Positions 44,637 through 55,027 are shown, numbered from the stretch's first letter. The stretch is 64,000 nucleotides of DNA from UPXZ01 sp049840795 (GCA_049840795.1 JASGJK010000033.1:1-64000), one strand, 5' to 3'. Numbers and translations are program-made. Notes: generated by a model not told the origin, from the letters alone.

Positions 44637-45896
44637 TTATCCTTTCACCGCAGCAATTCCCGGAAGCACCAATCCTTCGATGGCTTCGAGTAACGCACCT
44701 CCTCCGGTTGAAACATACGACATTTTATCAGCAATGCCGAATTTATTTACACAAGCAACGGAATCACCTCCACCTACTAATGAAAACGCGCCGTTTTGAG
44801 TAGCCTCTACAATAGCCATACCTACCGCACGTGATCCACTGGTAAAATTCTCAAATTCAAAAACGCCAGTAGGACCGTTCCAAAGAATGGTTTTTGACGA
44901 TTTGATAACGTCAACAAATTTCTTTTCGGTTTCGGGTCCTATATCCAATCCTTCCCAACCTTCGGGGATTTCGCCAACCGGAACAAATTGTGTATTTGCA
45001 TCGTTGCTGAATGCGTCTGCAATTTTAGCATCAACAGCCAATACCATATTAACGTTGTTTTTCTTTGCTTTTTCGAGTAATTCAAGAGCTAAATCAAGTT
45101 TGTCATTTTCACAAATAGACAATCCTACGTTACCTCCCAATGCTTTTGCGAAGGTATAAGTCATACCGCCGGCAATAATCAAATTATCTACTTTTGTAAG
45201 TAAATTTTCGATGATTTCGATCTTGGTTGAAACTTTGGAACCTCCCATAATGGCAGTAAACGGACGAGCAGGATTATCCATCAATGTATCAACTGCTTTC
45301 ACCTCTTTTTCCATCAGGTAACCAAACATTTTATAATCGCTATCAAAATAATCGGCAATCAGAGCCGTTGAAGCGTGTGCACGGTGTGCAGTACCGAAAG
45401 CATCGTTCACATAAACATCGGCATAAGAAGCCAATTTTTTAGTAAATTCTTTTTGAGATGCTTTAACTTCTTTTTTAGCTACCGCTTTTTCTTCCTCAGT
45501 TGCCGTATCAGGAAGACGTGGTTTTCCTTCTTCTTCGGCATAAAAACGTAAATTTTCGAGCAATACAGCTTCACCGTCTTTTAAATCGGCTATCAACTGC
45601 TCGGTTTCTGCACCCAACGTGTCGGTAGCAAATTTGACCTGTACTCCTAAAAGTTCAGAAACACGTGGTACAATAACTTTCAACGAATATTTAGGATCCG
45701 GATTTTTTTTCGGACGCCCCATATGAGAAGCAATAATTAATCTGCCACCATCAGCAATGATTTTTTTCAATGTAGGTATTGCAGCACGAATACGGGTATC
45801 GTCCGTAATATTGAAATTTTCATCCACGGGAACGTTGAAGTCAACGCGAACAAACGCCTTTTTTCCGGCAAAGTTAAATTTGTCTAATGTTGTCAT
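44637..45896 (-). CDS. pgk: Phosphoglycerate kinase
   Basis: 419 residues. Catalyses ATP formation from 1,3-bisphosphoglycerate. N-terminal KKAFVRVDFNVPVDE, the substrate basic patch SHMGRPKK, VLLENLRFYAEEEGK, and the nucleotide site GGGDSVACVNKFG and STGGGALLEAIEG near the end. Intact. It follows purE on the same strand and may share a transcript with it. Confidence 0.97.
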   Translation of the reverse strand: MTTLDKFNFAGKKAFVRVDFNVPVDENFNITDDTRIRAAIPTLKKIIADGGRLIIASHMGRPKKNPDPKYSLKVIVPRVSELLGVQVKFATDTLGAETEQLIADLKDGEAVLLENLRFYAEEEGKPRLPDTATEEEKAVAKKEVKASQKEFTKKLASYADVYVNDAFGTAHRAHASTALIADYFDSDYKMFGYLMEKEVKAVDTLMDNPARPFTAIMGGSKVSTKIEIIENLLTKVDNLIIAGGMTYTFAKALGGNVGLSICENDKLDLALELLEKAKKNNVNMVLAVDAKIADAFSNDANTQFVPVGEIPEGWEGLDIGPETEKKFVDVIKSSKTILWNGPTGVFEFENFTSGSRAVGMAIVEATQNGAFSLVGGGDSVACVNKFGIADKMSYVSTGGGALLEAIEGLVLPGIAAVKG

Positions 45897-46019
45897 ATCT
45901 TTTTGGGTTTATATCAGCCCTAAAATCCTCTTAAAAATAAAGACCTTCAGGACTTTTTTATATGAATAATATTTTTCTTTTCTTCTATAAAAAGACAAAT
46001 ACCCGCAAAACGTCCCTCG

Positions 46020-46592
46020 TTAGGGAGTTGAAGGGCATTTGAATTTATATTTTATTTCAGCCAATTCTTCATTTGCTGTTACAATCTTCTTCTTCAAGTC
46101 TTCCTTGTATTGTACTAATTTGCTTTGAAGATTGTTATCGGCAGTAGAAATAATTTGACAGGCAAGAATAGCCGCATTCAAAGCGCCATCAATGCCAACG
46201 GTAGCTACGGGAATGCCCGGAGGCATCTGTACTATTGCGAAAAGTGCATCCACACCATCTAACGAAGATTTAATAGGTACTCCTATCACCGGAAGCGTAG
46301 TCATCGAGGCGATTACACCCGGAAGATGAGCCGCCATTCCGGCTGCCGCGATGATTACCTGAACATCGCGCCCTTTGGCTCCCTTGGCAAACAGCTCTAC
46401 CTCCGCGGGCGTACGATGTGCCGAAAGCGCATGCATCTCAAATGGTATTTCCATTTCGTCTAAAAACTCCGCTGCTTTTTTCATCACGGGTAAATCAGAG
46501 GTGCTACCCATAATTATGGAAACTTTTGGAGAAAGCTCCCCCATACTCCCAAAGGAAGATTTTAACTCATCAGTTGAGTTTTCGGAATTCAT
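46020..46592 (-). CDS. purE: N5-carboxyaminoimidazole ribonucleotide mutase (PurE class I)
   Basis: 190 residues. Purine synthesis step from N5-CAIR to CAIR. Motifs: IIMGSTSDLPVMKKAAEFL, ALSAHRTPAEV, IAAAGMAAHLPGV and GIDGALNAAILACQI. The first 22 residues before KVSIIMG are longer than usual for the family. In relatives gcvH-purE are often adjacent, and here gcvH precedes it with an 85-bp gap. Confidence 0.95.
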   Translation of the reverse strand: MNSENSTDELKSSFGSMGELSPKVSIIMGSTSDLPVMKKAAEFLDEMEIPFEMHALSAHRTPAEVELFAKGAKGRDVQVIIAAAGMAAHLPGVIASMTTLPVIGVPIKSSLDGVDALFAIVQMPPGIPVATVGIDGALNAAILACQIISTADNNLQSKLVQYKEDLKKKIVTANEELAEIKYKFKCPSTP

Positions 46593-46677
46593 TGTATCCT
46601 AATGTTTAATATCGATTTTACATTCAGTAAGTGTCTCCTTCTACCGTTTCTTATATTATAGGGATGAAGGAGTTTCA

Positions 46678-47055
46678 TCATCCTATTAACTCTGCGTAGG
46701 CTTCAGCGCTTAACAGTGCATCTAATTGTGTAGCATCAGCAATTGATATTTTCACCATCCAACCTTTTCCATACGGATCGTCATTTACTAATTCCGGTGC
46801 ATCTTCCAGCTCGGCATTGAATTCCAATACTTCGCCCGATACGGGAATAAACAAATCAGAAACAGTTTTTACCGCTTCTACGGTTCCAAATACGTCTCCT
46901 TCTTCCAATGTTTCGCCTACGGTTTCAACCTCTACAAATACAATTTCGCCTAATTCTCCTTGTGCATAATCAGTTATGCCTACATAAGCTTCAGTGCCTT
47001 CCACACGCACCCATTCGTGTTCTTTAGTGTACTTTAAATTTGCCGGTACATTCAT
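46678..47055 (-). CDS. gcvH: Glycine cleavage system H protein
   Basis: 125 residues. Carries the lipoyl group that shuttles the aminomethyl unit between P and T proteins. The lipoyl-lysine is in GTVEAVKTVSDL, and KYTKEHEWVRVEG is the family N-terminal block. Upstream on the minus strand TATCTTTG at 47152-47145 is a likely -7 box. Confidence 0.96.
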   Translation of the reverse strand: MNVPANLKYTKEHEWVRVEGTEAYVGITDYAQGELGEIVFVEVETVGETLEEGDVFGTVEAVKTVSDLFIPVSGEVLEFNAELEDAPELVNDDPYGKGWMVKISIADATQLDALLSAEAYAELIG

Positions 47056-47144
47056 ATTCGTTTTTCTTTTTTATAGAAAATACCCCGCACGTAAATATGC
47101 CGCACAGAAATATTTTTTGTTGAGTTAATTGATTTTTTGAGTTA

Positions 47145-47152
47145 CAAAGATA
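47145..47152 (-). promoter_or_regulatory. -7 box of gcvH
   Basis: TATCTTTG on the minus strand, 90 bp before the gcvH ATG. Confidence 0.45.
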
Positions 47153-47264
47153 CAAATAGTTCCGCTATTTTTAAGAACTAAAGCGGATGATTTTTCTATT
47201 AAAAATCTTTTTTGACTTAAAAAATTTTTCGATACATTAAATAACTATTAAGTGAAATCATCTT

Positions 47265-48091
47265 GACTTTTTATTTTTATTAATTTTCTTTAATAATATA
47301 ACGATAAATGCAATAAGGTTGAGGTTTCTCCAACTGGAGGCTGTTACATCAAATCTATTCAATAACGTCCTGTAACTGTCAATTCAGGTATTTGTCCTTT
47401 CAATGCTGTAACGTTCTTCATAAAGTAAGTTATCTATAAAGATGTTATCACTATGAGCATTGTTTCTATAATTTATCGCGATATTTGGAATAATTTCCTT
47501 GTCACAACAAAGATTTCTTAATTCCTTACAGTCAAAACCACTGTCAGCATTTAAGAATAAACCATCTATCCTGATTCTTGCTTCGGTAAGTGTACCGAGC
47601 ATTTGATTGAAATACTTAGTTATTTTATGCACATCATTATGATTACCCGTTATTGGTTCTGACATTTCCAGAGGTATGCCTTCTCTTTCTGTAAGAAAAA
47701 GCGCATTAGTCGTTTTCTTTTTCTTCCGGCCTTGATAAGCTACTTTTTTGCCTCCACGAAGTGCCGGTGTATGACTACCGTCTAAATCAATGCTGGACAT
47801 ATCAAGATAAGTCCTGTATTTATCCAATAAACGTATCTATATTTGTTCCCAAATACCGCATTTGCACCATTTGCGAAAATGACCGAAAATGGTTTTGTAG
47901 CTTAATGGAACATCAGAAAATAGACTTTTAACTGGCAGCATATGCCATTGACAACCTGTTTTTAATTTATATAGAATGCTGTTTACAACTTCAATCAAAC
48001 TGTTTTTTGTGTCAAAACCACGCTTGGCTTTGGGTAAATATGGTAATATCTCTGATTTTATCGTATCTTTGTCAAGTACTTGGTACATCAT
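47265..48091 (-). pseudogene. IS5-family transposase, at least two frameshifts
   Basis: N-terminal frame (48091-47837): MMYQVLDKDTIKSEILPYLP, then an insertion-type DUF4096 domain YKLKTGCQWHMLPV. Middle frame (47827-47384): DLDGSHTPALRGG and DSGFDCKELR carry DDE-type acidic residues. After a further shift the final helices RTLLNRFDVTASSWRNLN continue to a stop inside the left terminal repeat near 47260. Breaks near 47830 and 47390. It is not functional as written. Confidence 0.8.
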
Positions 48092-48177
48092 AGAAAGGAG
48101 CGGGATTTAGTAATTTGAACTTACATAAAAACGTTCCTTTCTTTTGTTTAGTATTTAAATTTTTAATAAAAATAAAA

Positions 48178-49181
48178 TATGATTATCCGCTGTGTTACCT
48201 AAATTGATTTTTGTATGTAACCGATGCTATCATAAGCCTGTCAAATAAATTTTCACCAAAGTATCTTCTATTGAATTTGTAACAGAATTCGTTCAGATAA
48301 TTTTGAAGATATTCAGGTTTAATATCGTGATAAATATCCAGTAACATTCGTTTAGCGTTACTGATTGCTATATGAACCCAAGGTAATACCTTTCCAATTT
48401 CTTCTTTTGGTATTACTTGTGGTCGGTGCTCTTTGACAATATCTTTTATTTTGACGTAAGAAGTTGAATCGTCAGAATCAATGGTTGATTCTTTAGTTAC
48501 ATTGTTTTCAACCAATGAGGTTATTGTAGCTGATTTTAAGTCATTTATAACAATCATTTTGATATGTCCCACTTGTCTTGGCTTACCTGTTTTGGTTGTT
48601 TGTCCTTCAACGGGTTGACTTTCTGCCATTACAAGGACTTTGCTTTTTTTCTGACTTCCACGACCTCTTTTCAATGGCTTTTTCTTTTCATCGTCAGGAG
48701 TTTCTGTTGAAAAGAAACCTTCATCTAATTCAATGACACCTGATAATGAATATATTTCATTCCGCTTGCCCATAATCTCACGTAGCTTATGAAGCAAAGT
48801 CCAAATTGGTTCATAGCGTTTATGACCCAACTGTCGTTGGAGTTCAGCCGCTGAAAAGCTTTTCTTTGTGCTTGTCAGCAAGTGAATGGCTATAAACCAA
48901 TAACGAAATGGCAATTGTGAACCATGCATTACTGTATTGGCACGTAAACTTTGACGTTTACCGCATTTTTTACATTCATAGCATTCTTTATCTTTCTTCC
49001 AATAATGATTTGTTCCGCCACAATGAGGACAAACAACGCCTTGTTGGTCGCGATACTCTTTAAATTTTACTCTACAACTTGTTTCGTCTGGATATTGTGC
49101 AACAAAATTTAGTAAATTCATGTCTTTTATGATTAGTTCTTACAAAGATAATCATTTTAGGCGAAATACCGGATAATCATT
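48178..49181 (-). mobile_element. IS1595-family insertion sequence, copy 2, nested in the IS5 remnant
   Basis: 1004 bp, inverted ends TATGATTATCC and GGATAATCATT, 8-bp direct repeat AAATAAAA (48170-48177 and 49182-49189). The right target copy lies next to the outer element's terminal repeat. Confidence 0.92.
48195..49121 (-). CDS. IS1595-family transposase (ISXO2-like), intact
   Basis: 308 residues, no frameshift. Zinc ribbon CPHC and CYECKKC (about 31-57), helix-turn-helix around LQRQLGHKRYEPIWTLLHK, catalytic ELDEGFFST, DSDDSTSYVKI, and LPWVHIAISNAKRMLLDIYH with NEFCYKFNRRYFGEN at the end. It is closely related to the broken copy at 19272-20347 and its ends resemble that copy's and the 96-bp MITE's, so it is the best candidate to move both in trans. 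Confidence 0.93.
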   Translation of the reverse strand: MNLLNFVAQYPDETSCRVKFKEYRDQQGVVCPHCGGTNHYWKKDKECYECKKCGKRQSLRANTVMHGSQLPFRYWFIAIHLLTSTKKSFSAAELQRQLGHKRYEPIWTLLHKLREIMGKRNEIYSLSGVIELDEGFFSTETPDDEKKKPLKRGRGSQKKSKVLVMAESQPVEGQTTKTGKPRQVGHIKMIVINDLKSATITSLVENNVTKESTIDSDDSTSYVKIKDIVKEHRPQVIPKEEIGKVLPWVHIAISNAKRMLLDIYHDIKPEYLQNYLNEFCYKFNRRYFGENLFDRLMIASVTYKNQFR

Positions 49182-49320
49182 AAATAAAAAGTCAAGACGA
49201 CTTCGTAAAAAATATCTTTTAGGTTCTACAAATAACGAATATCTCAAAATAGATGTTTATCCTGAATTAAAATAATCTTTATAAACCATAAAAACTATAG
49301 AAAGTGTGTGTATTATTTCG

Positions 49321-49328
49321 TATCTTTG
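49321..49328 (+). promoter_or_regulatory. -7 box of clpP
   Basis: TATCTTTG, 97 bp before the clpP ATG. No clear -33. It lies just after the IS5 remnant. Confidence 0.45.
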
Positions 49329-49424
49329 TCTATTGCCCAAGATGAAACGTGTCAATTTGGCAGGGAAATACTTTGGCAAGAAATTAGTAGAGAAAGAACA
49401 TATTTCTTTAATAAAACAACAAAA

Positions 49425-50108
49425 ATGGACAATAAAAATGATTTTCGTAAATATGCCACCAAACACCTGGGGATGAATGGATTGGCATTAGATCAATATG
49501 CAGATGTTACAAGTAATTATATCTCGCCTTCTATTTTGGAAGAGCGCCAGTTAAATGTTACACAAATGGACGTATTCTCTCGTCTTATGATGGATAGAAT
49601 TATCTTTATGGGTACGCAGGTAGACGATTATGCGGCAAATGTAATTCAGGCACAACTGCTTTATTTAGACTCTTCCGATCCGGGAAAAGACATTTCAATT
49701 TATCTTAATTCTCCCGGCGGCTCGGTATATGCCGGATTGGGTATTTACGATACAATGCAATTTGTATCCTCCGATGTGGCAACTATATGCACAGGAATGG
49801 CAGCTTCTATGGGGGCTGTATTGCTTGTAGCAGGCGCCAAAGGAAAACGTTCGGCATTGAAGCATTCGCGTATTATGATTCATCAACCAAGCGGTGGCGC
49901 ACAAGGTGTAGCTGCTGATATGGAGATTAACTTACGCGAGATGCTGAAACTTAAAAAGGAATTATATCAGATCATAGCTGACCATTCCGGAAAAGCATAC
50001 GAACAAATAGAAAAAGACTCTGACAGGGATTTTTGGATGACATCGCAAGAGGCGTTGGAATACGGAATGATTGACAAAGTATTATTTAACGAAAAGAAAA
50101 ACAAATAA
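49425..50108 (+). CDS. clpP: ATP-dependent Clp protease proteolytic subunit
   Basis: 227 residues from the ATG at 49425; a longer frame to 49308 is unlikely because it covers the promoter. Catalytic Ser in MAASMGAVLLVAG, His in SRIMIHQPSGG, Asp in EKDSDRDFWM. The serine protease core degrades unfolded proteins with ClpX, which follows 80 bp downstream. Confidence 0.95.
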   Translation: MDNKNDFRKYATKHLGMNGLALDQYADVTSNYISPSILEERQLNVTQMDVFSRLMMDRIIFMGTQVDDYAANVIQAQLLYLDSSDPGKDISIYLNSPGGSVYAGLGIYDTMQFVSSDVATICTGMAASMGAVLLVAGAKGKRSALKHSRIMIHQPSGGAQGVAADMEINLREMLKLKKELYQIIADHSGKAYEQIEKDSDRDFWMTSQEALEYGMIDKVLFNEKKNK

Positions 50109-50188
50109 TTTGCCAATGCGCCAATTCAACGACACATCATTGACTCATTGATTAATTGGCATATTAACTTATCAGCTCATTAAAATTT

Positions 50189-51424
50189 ATGGCTAAAAGT
50201 ACCAAAAAAGGGTGTAATTTTTGCGGTCGTCCCGAGTCACAAGTCGGATTTCTGATTATGGGATTAGATGGTGTGAATATCTGTGACGAATGTTCGGAAC
50301 AGGCAGCACAGATAGTAAAGGATAATACATTTAAAGTATCGTCCCTGCCTAAATTAGAACGTAAAAATATGCCTACTCCGCAGGAAATAAAAGACTATCT
50401 CGACCAATATGTTATCGGGCAAGATGAGGCTAAAAAATTTCTTTCGGTGGCAGTTTACAACCACTACAAACGCCTGATACAGGAAAAATCCAACGATGAT
50501 GTAGAAATTGAAAAATCAAATATCATTATGGTCGGTTATACAGGTACCGGAAAAACGCTTTTGGCAAAAACCATTGCTAAAAAACTTCACGTACCGTTTA
50601 CCATTGTTGACGCAACTGTATTGACCGAAGCCGGTTATGTAGGTGAAGATATTGAAAGTATTCTTTCACGCTTGTTGCAAGTGGCGGATTATGATGTAAA
50701 AGCAGCCGAACGAGGAATCGTTTTTATTGACGAGATAGATAAAATAGCGCGTAAAGGCGACAACCCAAGTATCACACGTGACGTAAGCGGCGAAGGTGTT
50801 CAGCAAGGATTGCTAAAATTACTCGAAGGTTCGGTAGTGAATGTTCCACCACAGGGAGGTCGTAAACATCCCGAACAAAAATACATTCAGGTAAATACGC
50901 AAAATATCTTGTTTATCTGCGGTGGTGCTTTTGATGGTATAGAGCGTAAAATAGCGTCAAGGTTAAACACCCGTGTAGTGGGCTATAATGCCTCAAAAGA
51001 GAATGAAGGTATTGATCGCAATAATTTGCTACAATACATTGCACCTCAAGATTTGAAGTCGTTCGGGCTTATCCCCGAAATCATCGGTCGTTTACCCGTG
51101 CTCACATATCTTGAACCGTTGGATAGAAATGCGCTGGTACGCATATTGACTGAACCGAAAAATTCCATTGTGAAACAGTACATTAAACTATTCAAGATGG
51201 ATGATGTTGAGCTTGTCTTCGAACCTGACGTATTGGAATACATTGTGGATAAAGCCATAGAGTTTAAGCTGGGAGCACGCGGATTGCGTTCCATTGCCGA
51301 AACCATAATGATGGATAAAATGTATGAAATGCCATCCAAGAAGGACAAAAAATTAGTCATTACGCTACAATATGCCGAAGAAAAAATGAACAAAATAAAT
51401 TCACACCGGTTGAAGAGTGCATAA
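50189..51424 (+). CDS. clpX: ATP-dependent Clp protease ATPase subunit ClpX
   Basis: 411 residues. Zinc-binding domain with CNFCGR and CDEC (about 9-35), AAA+ Walker A GYTGTGKT (about 116, with Tyr where Pro is common), Walker B IVFIDEIDKIA, the pore GYVGED, and sensor-2 GARGLRS. It unfolds substrates for ClpP. Ends before a strong terminator. Confidence 0.96.
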   Translation: MAKSTKKGCNFCGRPESQVGFLIMGLDGVNICDECSEQAAQIVKDNTFKVSSLPKLERKNMPTPQEIKDYLDQYVIGQDEAKKFLSVAVYNHYKRLIQEKSNDDVEIEKSNIIMVGYTGTGKTLLAKTIAKKLHVPFTIVDATVLTEAGYVGEDIESILSRLLQVADYDVKAAERGIVFIDEIDKIARKGDNPSITRDVSGEGVQQGLLKLLEGSVVNVPPQGGRKHPEQKYIQVNTQNILFICGGAFDGIERKIASRLNTRVVGYNASKENEGIDRNNLLQYIAPQDLKSFGLIPEIIGRLPVLTYLEPLDRNALVRILTEPKNSIVKQYIKLFKMDDVELVFEPDVLEYIVDKAIEFKLGARGLRSIAETIMMDKMYEMPSKKDKKLVITLQYAEEKMNKINSHRLKSA

Positions 51425-51461
51425 ATAAGCTTTCTCACCGGCTGATAATAAAGTTTGTAAG

Positions 51462-51502
51462 CAGGATGTTAGAATCACCGAAGACTAATATCCTGTTTTT
51501 TT
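51462..51502 (+). terminator. Intrinsic terminator after clpX
   Basis: An 11-bp stem (CAGGATGTTAG with CTAATATCCTG, one G-T pair) followed by seven Ts. Confidence 0.85.
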
Positions 51503-51776
51503 GTGAAAAAGTTTGTAGATTTAAAATCTGTTTATAATTTTGTTTAAATTCAATTGCCAATATCACAATTGAAGAACACCTTTTATAAATATAAAACGAT
51601 AAAAACAAGCATTAGTACAAACACAAAATCTCAAGACTAAACTAATTATCAGTTTCTTGCGGTATTTGTCAAAAAAACAAAAACAGACAGATAAAATTTA
51701 TATTTTTTTTTGCGTTTTTTTTTGCACAATATAAAAATATGATGTAATTTCGTTTTAATTCTGATATAATAATAAA

Positions 51777-53963
51777 ATGCCTCAACACTTAGAATTGATC
51801 GCTTATTTAAAAGAAAATTTTGGCTTTGACACATTCAAAGGCAACCAAGAGGCTATTATTCAAAATGTATTTGCCGGAAACAATACTTTTGTACTGATGC
51901 CTACCGGCGGCGGAAAATCGCTTTGCTATCAACTACCATCACTTCTGATGGAAGGAACCGCCATTGTTATATCGCCACTTATTGCCCTGATGAAAAATCA
52001 GGTAGATGCGATGCGTAACTTTAGCGCAGAAGACGGTGTTGCGCACTTTCTAAATTCATCGTTAACCCGTCAGGCAACCGATATAGTAAAAGCAGATATT
52101 ATATCAAAGAAAACAAAGCTACTGTACGTAGCACCCGAATCGCTGACCAAAGAGGAAAATATAGAGTTTCTCCGTCAGGTTAAGATTTCATTTTATGCCA
52201 TCGACGAGGCGCATTGTATTTCGGAATGGGGACACGATTTTCGTCCCGAATACAGACGAATACGCCCGATAATTAATGAGATTGGTTTGGCACCGATTAT
52301 AGCACTTACAGCCACAGCAACTCCCAAAGTGCAGAATGATATTCAGAAAAACTTGGGAATGCTTGATGCGGTGGTGTTTAAGTCGTCATTTAATCGTCCG
52401 AATTTATATTATGAGGTACGTCCAAAAACAAACAATGTTGAAAGAGATATTATAAAATTCATCCGTTCACAGGCAGGGAAGTCGGGAATTATTTACTGTC
52501 TGAGCCGTAAAAAGGTAGAAGAGTTAGCAGAAACATTGATTGTGAACGGCATCTCAGCCTTACCTTATCACGCCGGTATGGACTCGGCTGTGAGGAGTGA
52601 AAATCAGGATAAGTTTTTGATGGAAAAGGTGGAAGTGATCGTAGCAACGATTGCGTTCGGTATGGGGATAGACAAGCCGGATGTACGCTATGTGATTCAT
52701 TATGACATTCCGAAAAGTTTGGAAGGTTACTATCAGGAAACCGGACGTGGTGGCAGAGATGGAGGAGAGGGACAGTGTATTACGTTTTATTCATATAAAG
52801 ATTTAGAAAAATTACGAAAATTTATGCAGGGTAAACCTGTGGCAGAACAGGAAATCGGCAATCAATTGCTTTTAGAAACTCAAGCGTATGCCGAATCGTC
52901 TGTCTGTCGGAGGAAATTATTATTACATTACTTTGGGGAAGAATATAAAGAAGATAATTGTGGAAGTTGCGATAATTGTATGAAACCAAGAAAATTTGTA
53001 GATGGTAAAGAGCTTCTGGTATTGACACTGGAAACCATCCAATTGTTAAAAGAAAAATTTAAAGCAGAACACATTGTAGATGTTCTAAAAGGAAATGAGA
53101 CATCTGATGTAACATCGTATCAGCACGATGATTTGGAAAATTACGGAGCTGTCTCCGATGAGGAAGAAAGTTTCATTCACGCCGTAATTCGTCAGGCAAT
53201 GATTGCGGGCTTTATCAGCAAAGACATTGAAACTTACGGAGTGTTGAAATTAACACCTGCCGGTAAGGAATATATGAAAAAACCGACGGAATTTCCGGTG
53301 GTGGAGGATACCGAGTTTGATGAAGACGAAGAAGAAGTAGGTGCTAAAAACACCGGAGGCACTTCTGCTGCCGATGACGTTTTGTTTTCAATGCTAAAAG
53401 ATTTACGAAAAAAACTTTCTAAAAAGTTGGGAGTGCCGCCGTTTGTAATATTTCAGGATCCGTCTCTTGAAGCAATGGCTACGAGCTATCCTATTACGAT
53501 GGATGAACTGCAAAATATTCCGGGAGTGGGAGCCGGAAAGGCCAAACGCTACGGTGAAGAATTTGTAAAAATCATCAAAGAACACGTGAGGGAAAACGAA
53601 ATTATTCGTCCGGAAGATTTACGCGTACGAACCGTTGCCAATAAATCAAAATTAAAAGTATCTATTATTCAGGCTATTGACCGCAAAATAGCTCTTGACG
53701 ATATAGCGCTTTCCAAAGGTTTAGATATAAATGAACTGTTGGAAGAGATAGAAGCTATTGTTTATTCGGGGACAAAAATCAATATCGATTATTTCTTGGA
53801 TGAAGTAATGGATCCCGATCGCGTAGAAGAAATATTTGATTATTTCCGCACAGCCGAAACTGATAAAATAAGCGCTGCGCTTGATGAATTAGGCGAAAAC
53901 GATTTCAGTGAATTGGAAGTGAGATTGGTACGTGTTAAGTTCTTGTCGGAAATAGGAAACTAA
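51777..53963 (+). CDS. recQ: ATP-dependent DNA helicase RecQ
   Basis: 728 residues. Superfamily 2 motifs: Walker A LMPTGGGKSLCYQLP (about 42-56), DEAH in AIDEAHCISEWGHDF, VATIAFGMGIDKPDV and QETGRGGRDG. The zinc-binding cluster (CRRKLLLHYFGE ... CGSCDNC) follows near 375-405, then a winged helix and one HRDC domain (about 540-605). The C-terminal extension of 100 residues is helical. It unwinds DNA in recombination repair. Confidence 0.95.
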   Translation: MPQHLELIAYLKENFGFDTFKGNQEAIIQNVFAGNNTFVLMPTGGGKSLCYQLPSLLMEGTAIVISPLIALMKNQVDAMRNFSAEDGVAHFLNSSLTRQATDIVKADIISKKTKLLYVAPESLTKEENIEFLRQVKISFYAIDEAHCISEWGHDFRPEYRRIRPIINEIGLAPIIALTATATPKVQNDIQKNLGMLDAVVFKSSFNRPNLYYEVRPKTNNVERDIIKFIRSQAGKSGIIYCLSRKKVEELAETLIVNGISALPYHAGMDSAVRSENQDKFLMEKVEVIVATIAFGMGIDKPDVRYVIHYDIPKSLEGYYQETGRGGRDGGEGQCITFYSYKDLEKLRKFMQGKPVAEQEIGNQLLLETQAYAESSVCRRKLLLHYFGEEYKEDNCGSCDNCMKPRKFVDGKELLVLTLETIQLLKEKFKAEHIVDVLKGNETSDVTSYQHDDLENYGAVSDEEESFIHAVIRQAMIAGFISKDIETYGVLKLTPAGKEYMKKPTEFPVVEDTEFDEDEEEVGAKNTGGTSAADDVLFSMLKDLRKKLSKKLGVPPFVIFQDPSLEAMATSYPITMDELQNIPGVGAGKAKRYGEEFVKIIKEHVRENEIIRPEDLRVRTVANKSKLKVSIIQAIDRKIALDDIALSKGLDINELLEEIEAIVYSGTKINIDYFLDEVMDPDRVEEIFDYFRTAETDKISAALDELGENDFSELEVRLVRVKFLSEIGN

Positions 53964-54044
53964 ATCAGTTTGCGATTGTAGTTTGTAGTCTCTAAATAGC
54001 GATGAATCATCGTAAAAAAGCTAATTTCAGATAAAACGACATAA

Positions 54045-54073
54045 ACTATCAAACCCGGTGTTTGATAGTTTTC
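54045..54073 (+). terminator. Intrinsic terminator after recQ
   Basis: Perfect 10-bp stem ACTATCAAAC/GTTTGATAGT with a CCGGT loop, then TTTCTTATTTT. Confidence 0.8.
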
Positions 54074-54144
54074 TTATTTTACAAACCCAAATAAAAAAAC
54101 ACATTATTAAGACCGGCTTTGGGTGACAAGGTAGATTTAAGGCA

Positions 54145-54987
54145 ATGCAACAGTTCAAAAATCATATTTATAATTCATTATCCGATATTTATTCAGAAAA
54201 AGAAATACATGTTTTTACTTTTCTGATTTTGGAAAAGATTACAGGTTTATCCAACACCCGACTTCTATCAAATAGCGATTTAGTTCTTTCGGAAAGCCAA
54301 AAGGAAGAAGCTAAAGAATTTATTTCAAGATTGAAACAAAATGAACCTATCCAATACATTTTAGGAGAAACCGTTTTTTTTGGTTTAAACTTCAATGTAA
54401 ATCCATCGACACTAATCCCTCGTCCCGAAACGGAAGAACTTATCGAATGGATAAAAACGAACGTATCCTCGAACCTCGTAGAAAAAGAAGTATTAGACAT
54501 AGGAACCGGTAGTGGATGTATCGCTGTAACTTTAAAAAAGCTTTTTCCAAACGCCGGGATGACGGCAATGGATATTTCTGCGGAGGCTTTAGTTACTGCA
54601 AAACAGAACGCCGAGTTGAATGGTGTTGAGATTGATTTTGCCCAAGTGGACGTCTTACAAATAAAGAAGTTGAACAAAAAATACGACATTATCGTAAGTA
54701 ATCCTCCTTATGTTTTAGAGTCGGATAAAAAAAACATGCAGCACAATGTGCTTGACTACGAGCCCCATATCGCCCTCTTCGTTACGGATAGCGATCCTCT
54801 GATTTATTATCGGAAAATAGCCGAATTAGCCCGAAACCATCTAAGCAAAACAGGGATGCTATATTTTGAGATTCATAACAAGCAGGGCGAGAATTGCAAA
54901 AAACTTCTTCATTCACTCGGTTTTAAGAGTATCATTCTCCGTAAAGACATTTCCGGTAACGACAGAATGGTCTGTGCAACGCTCTGA
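54145..54987 (+). CDS. prmC: Peptide chain release factor N5-glutamine methyltransferase
   Basis: 280 residues. Methylates the GGQ glutamine of release factors. The SAM motif DIGTGSGCIAV (about 119-129) and the catalytic NPPY (SNPPYVLES, about 188) are present, and the N-terminal helical domain includes QNEPIQYILG, which fits PrmC rather than other NPPY methylases. Confidence 0.93.
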   Translation: MQQFKNHIYNSLSDIYSEKEIHVFTFLILEKITGLSNTRLLSNSDLVLSESQKEEAKEFISRLKQNEPIQYILGETVFFGLNFNVNPSTLIPRPETEELIEWIKTNVSSNLVEKEVLDIGTGSGCIAVTLKKLFPNAGMTAMDISAEALVTAKQNAELNGVEIDFAQVDVLQIKKLNKKYDIIVSNPPYVLESDKKNMQHNVLDYEPHIALFVTDSDPLIYYRKIAELARNHLSKTGMLYFEIHNKQGENCKKLLHSLGFKSIILRKDISGNDRMVCATL

Positions 54988-55027
54988 TTTTGTAAATCAA
55001 ATTACAAAAAAATATTTTACTTTTATA

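Larger units (their letters stand above)
47255..49203 (-). mobile_element. Degenerate IS5-family insertion sequence, interrupted by an IS1595 copy
   Basis: Outer ends ATCATCTTGACTTTTTAT at the left and AAAAAGTCAAGACGACTT at the right are inverted and equal those of the MITE at 41090-41271. The transposase pieces lie at 47265-48091. The IS1595 element at 48178-49181 lies inside, near the right end. Without it this IS is about 940 bp. Confidence 0.85.

Noticed and set aside
44887..45159. Plus-strand ORF of 90 codons inside pgk
   Set aside because: Shadow of the intact pgk gene on the other strand.
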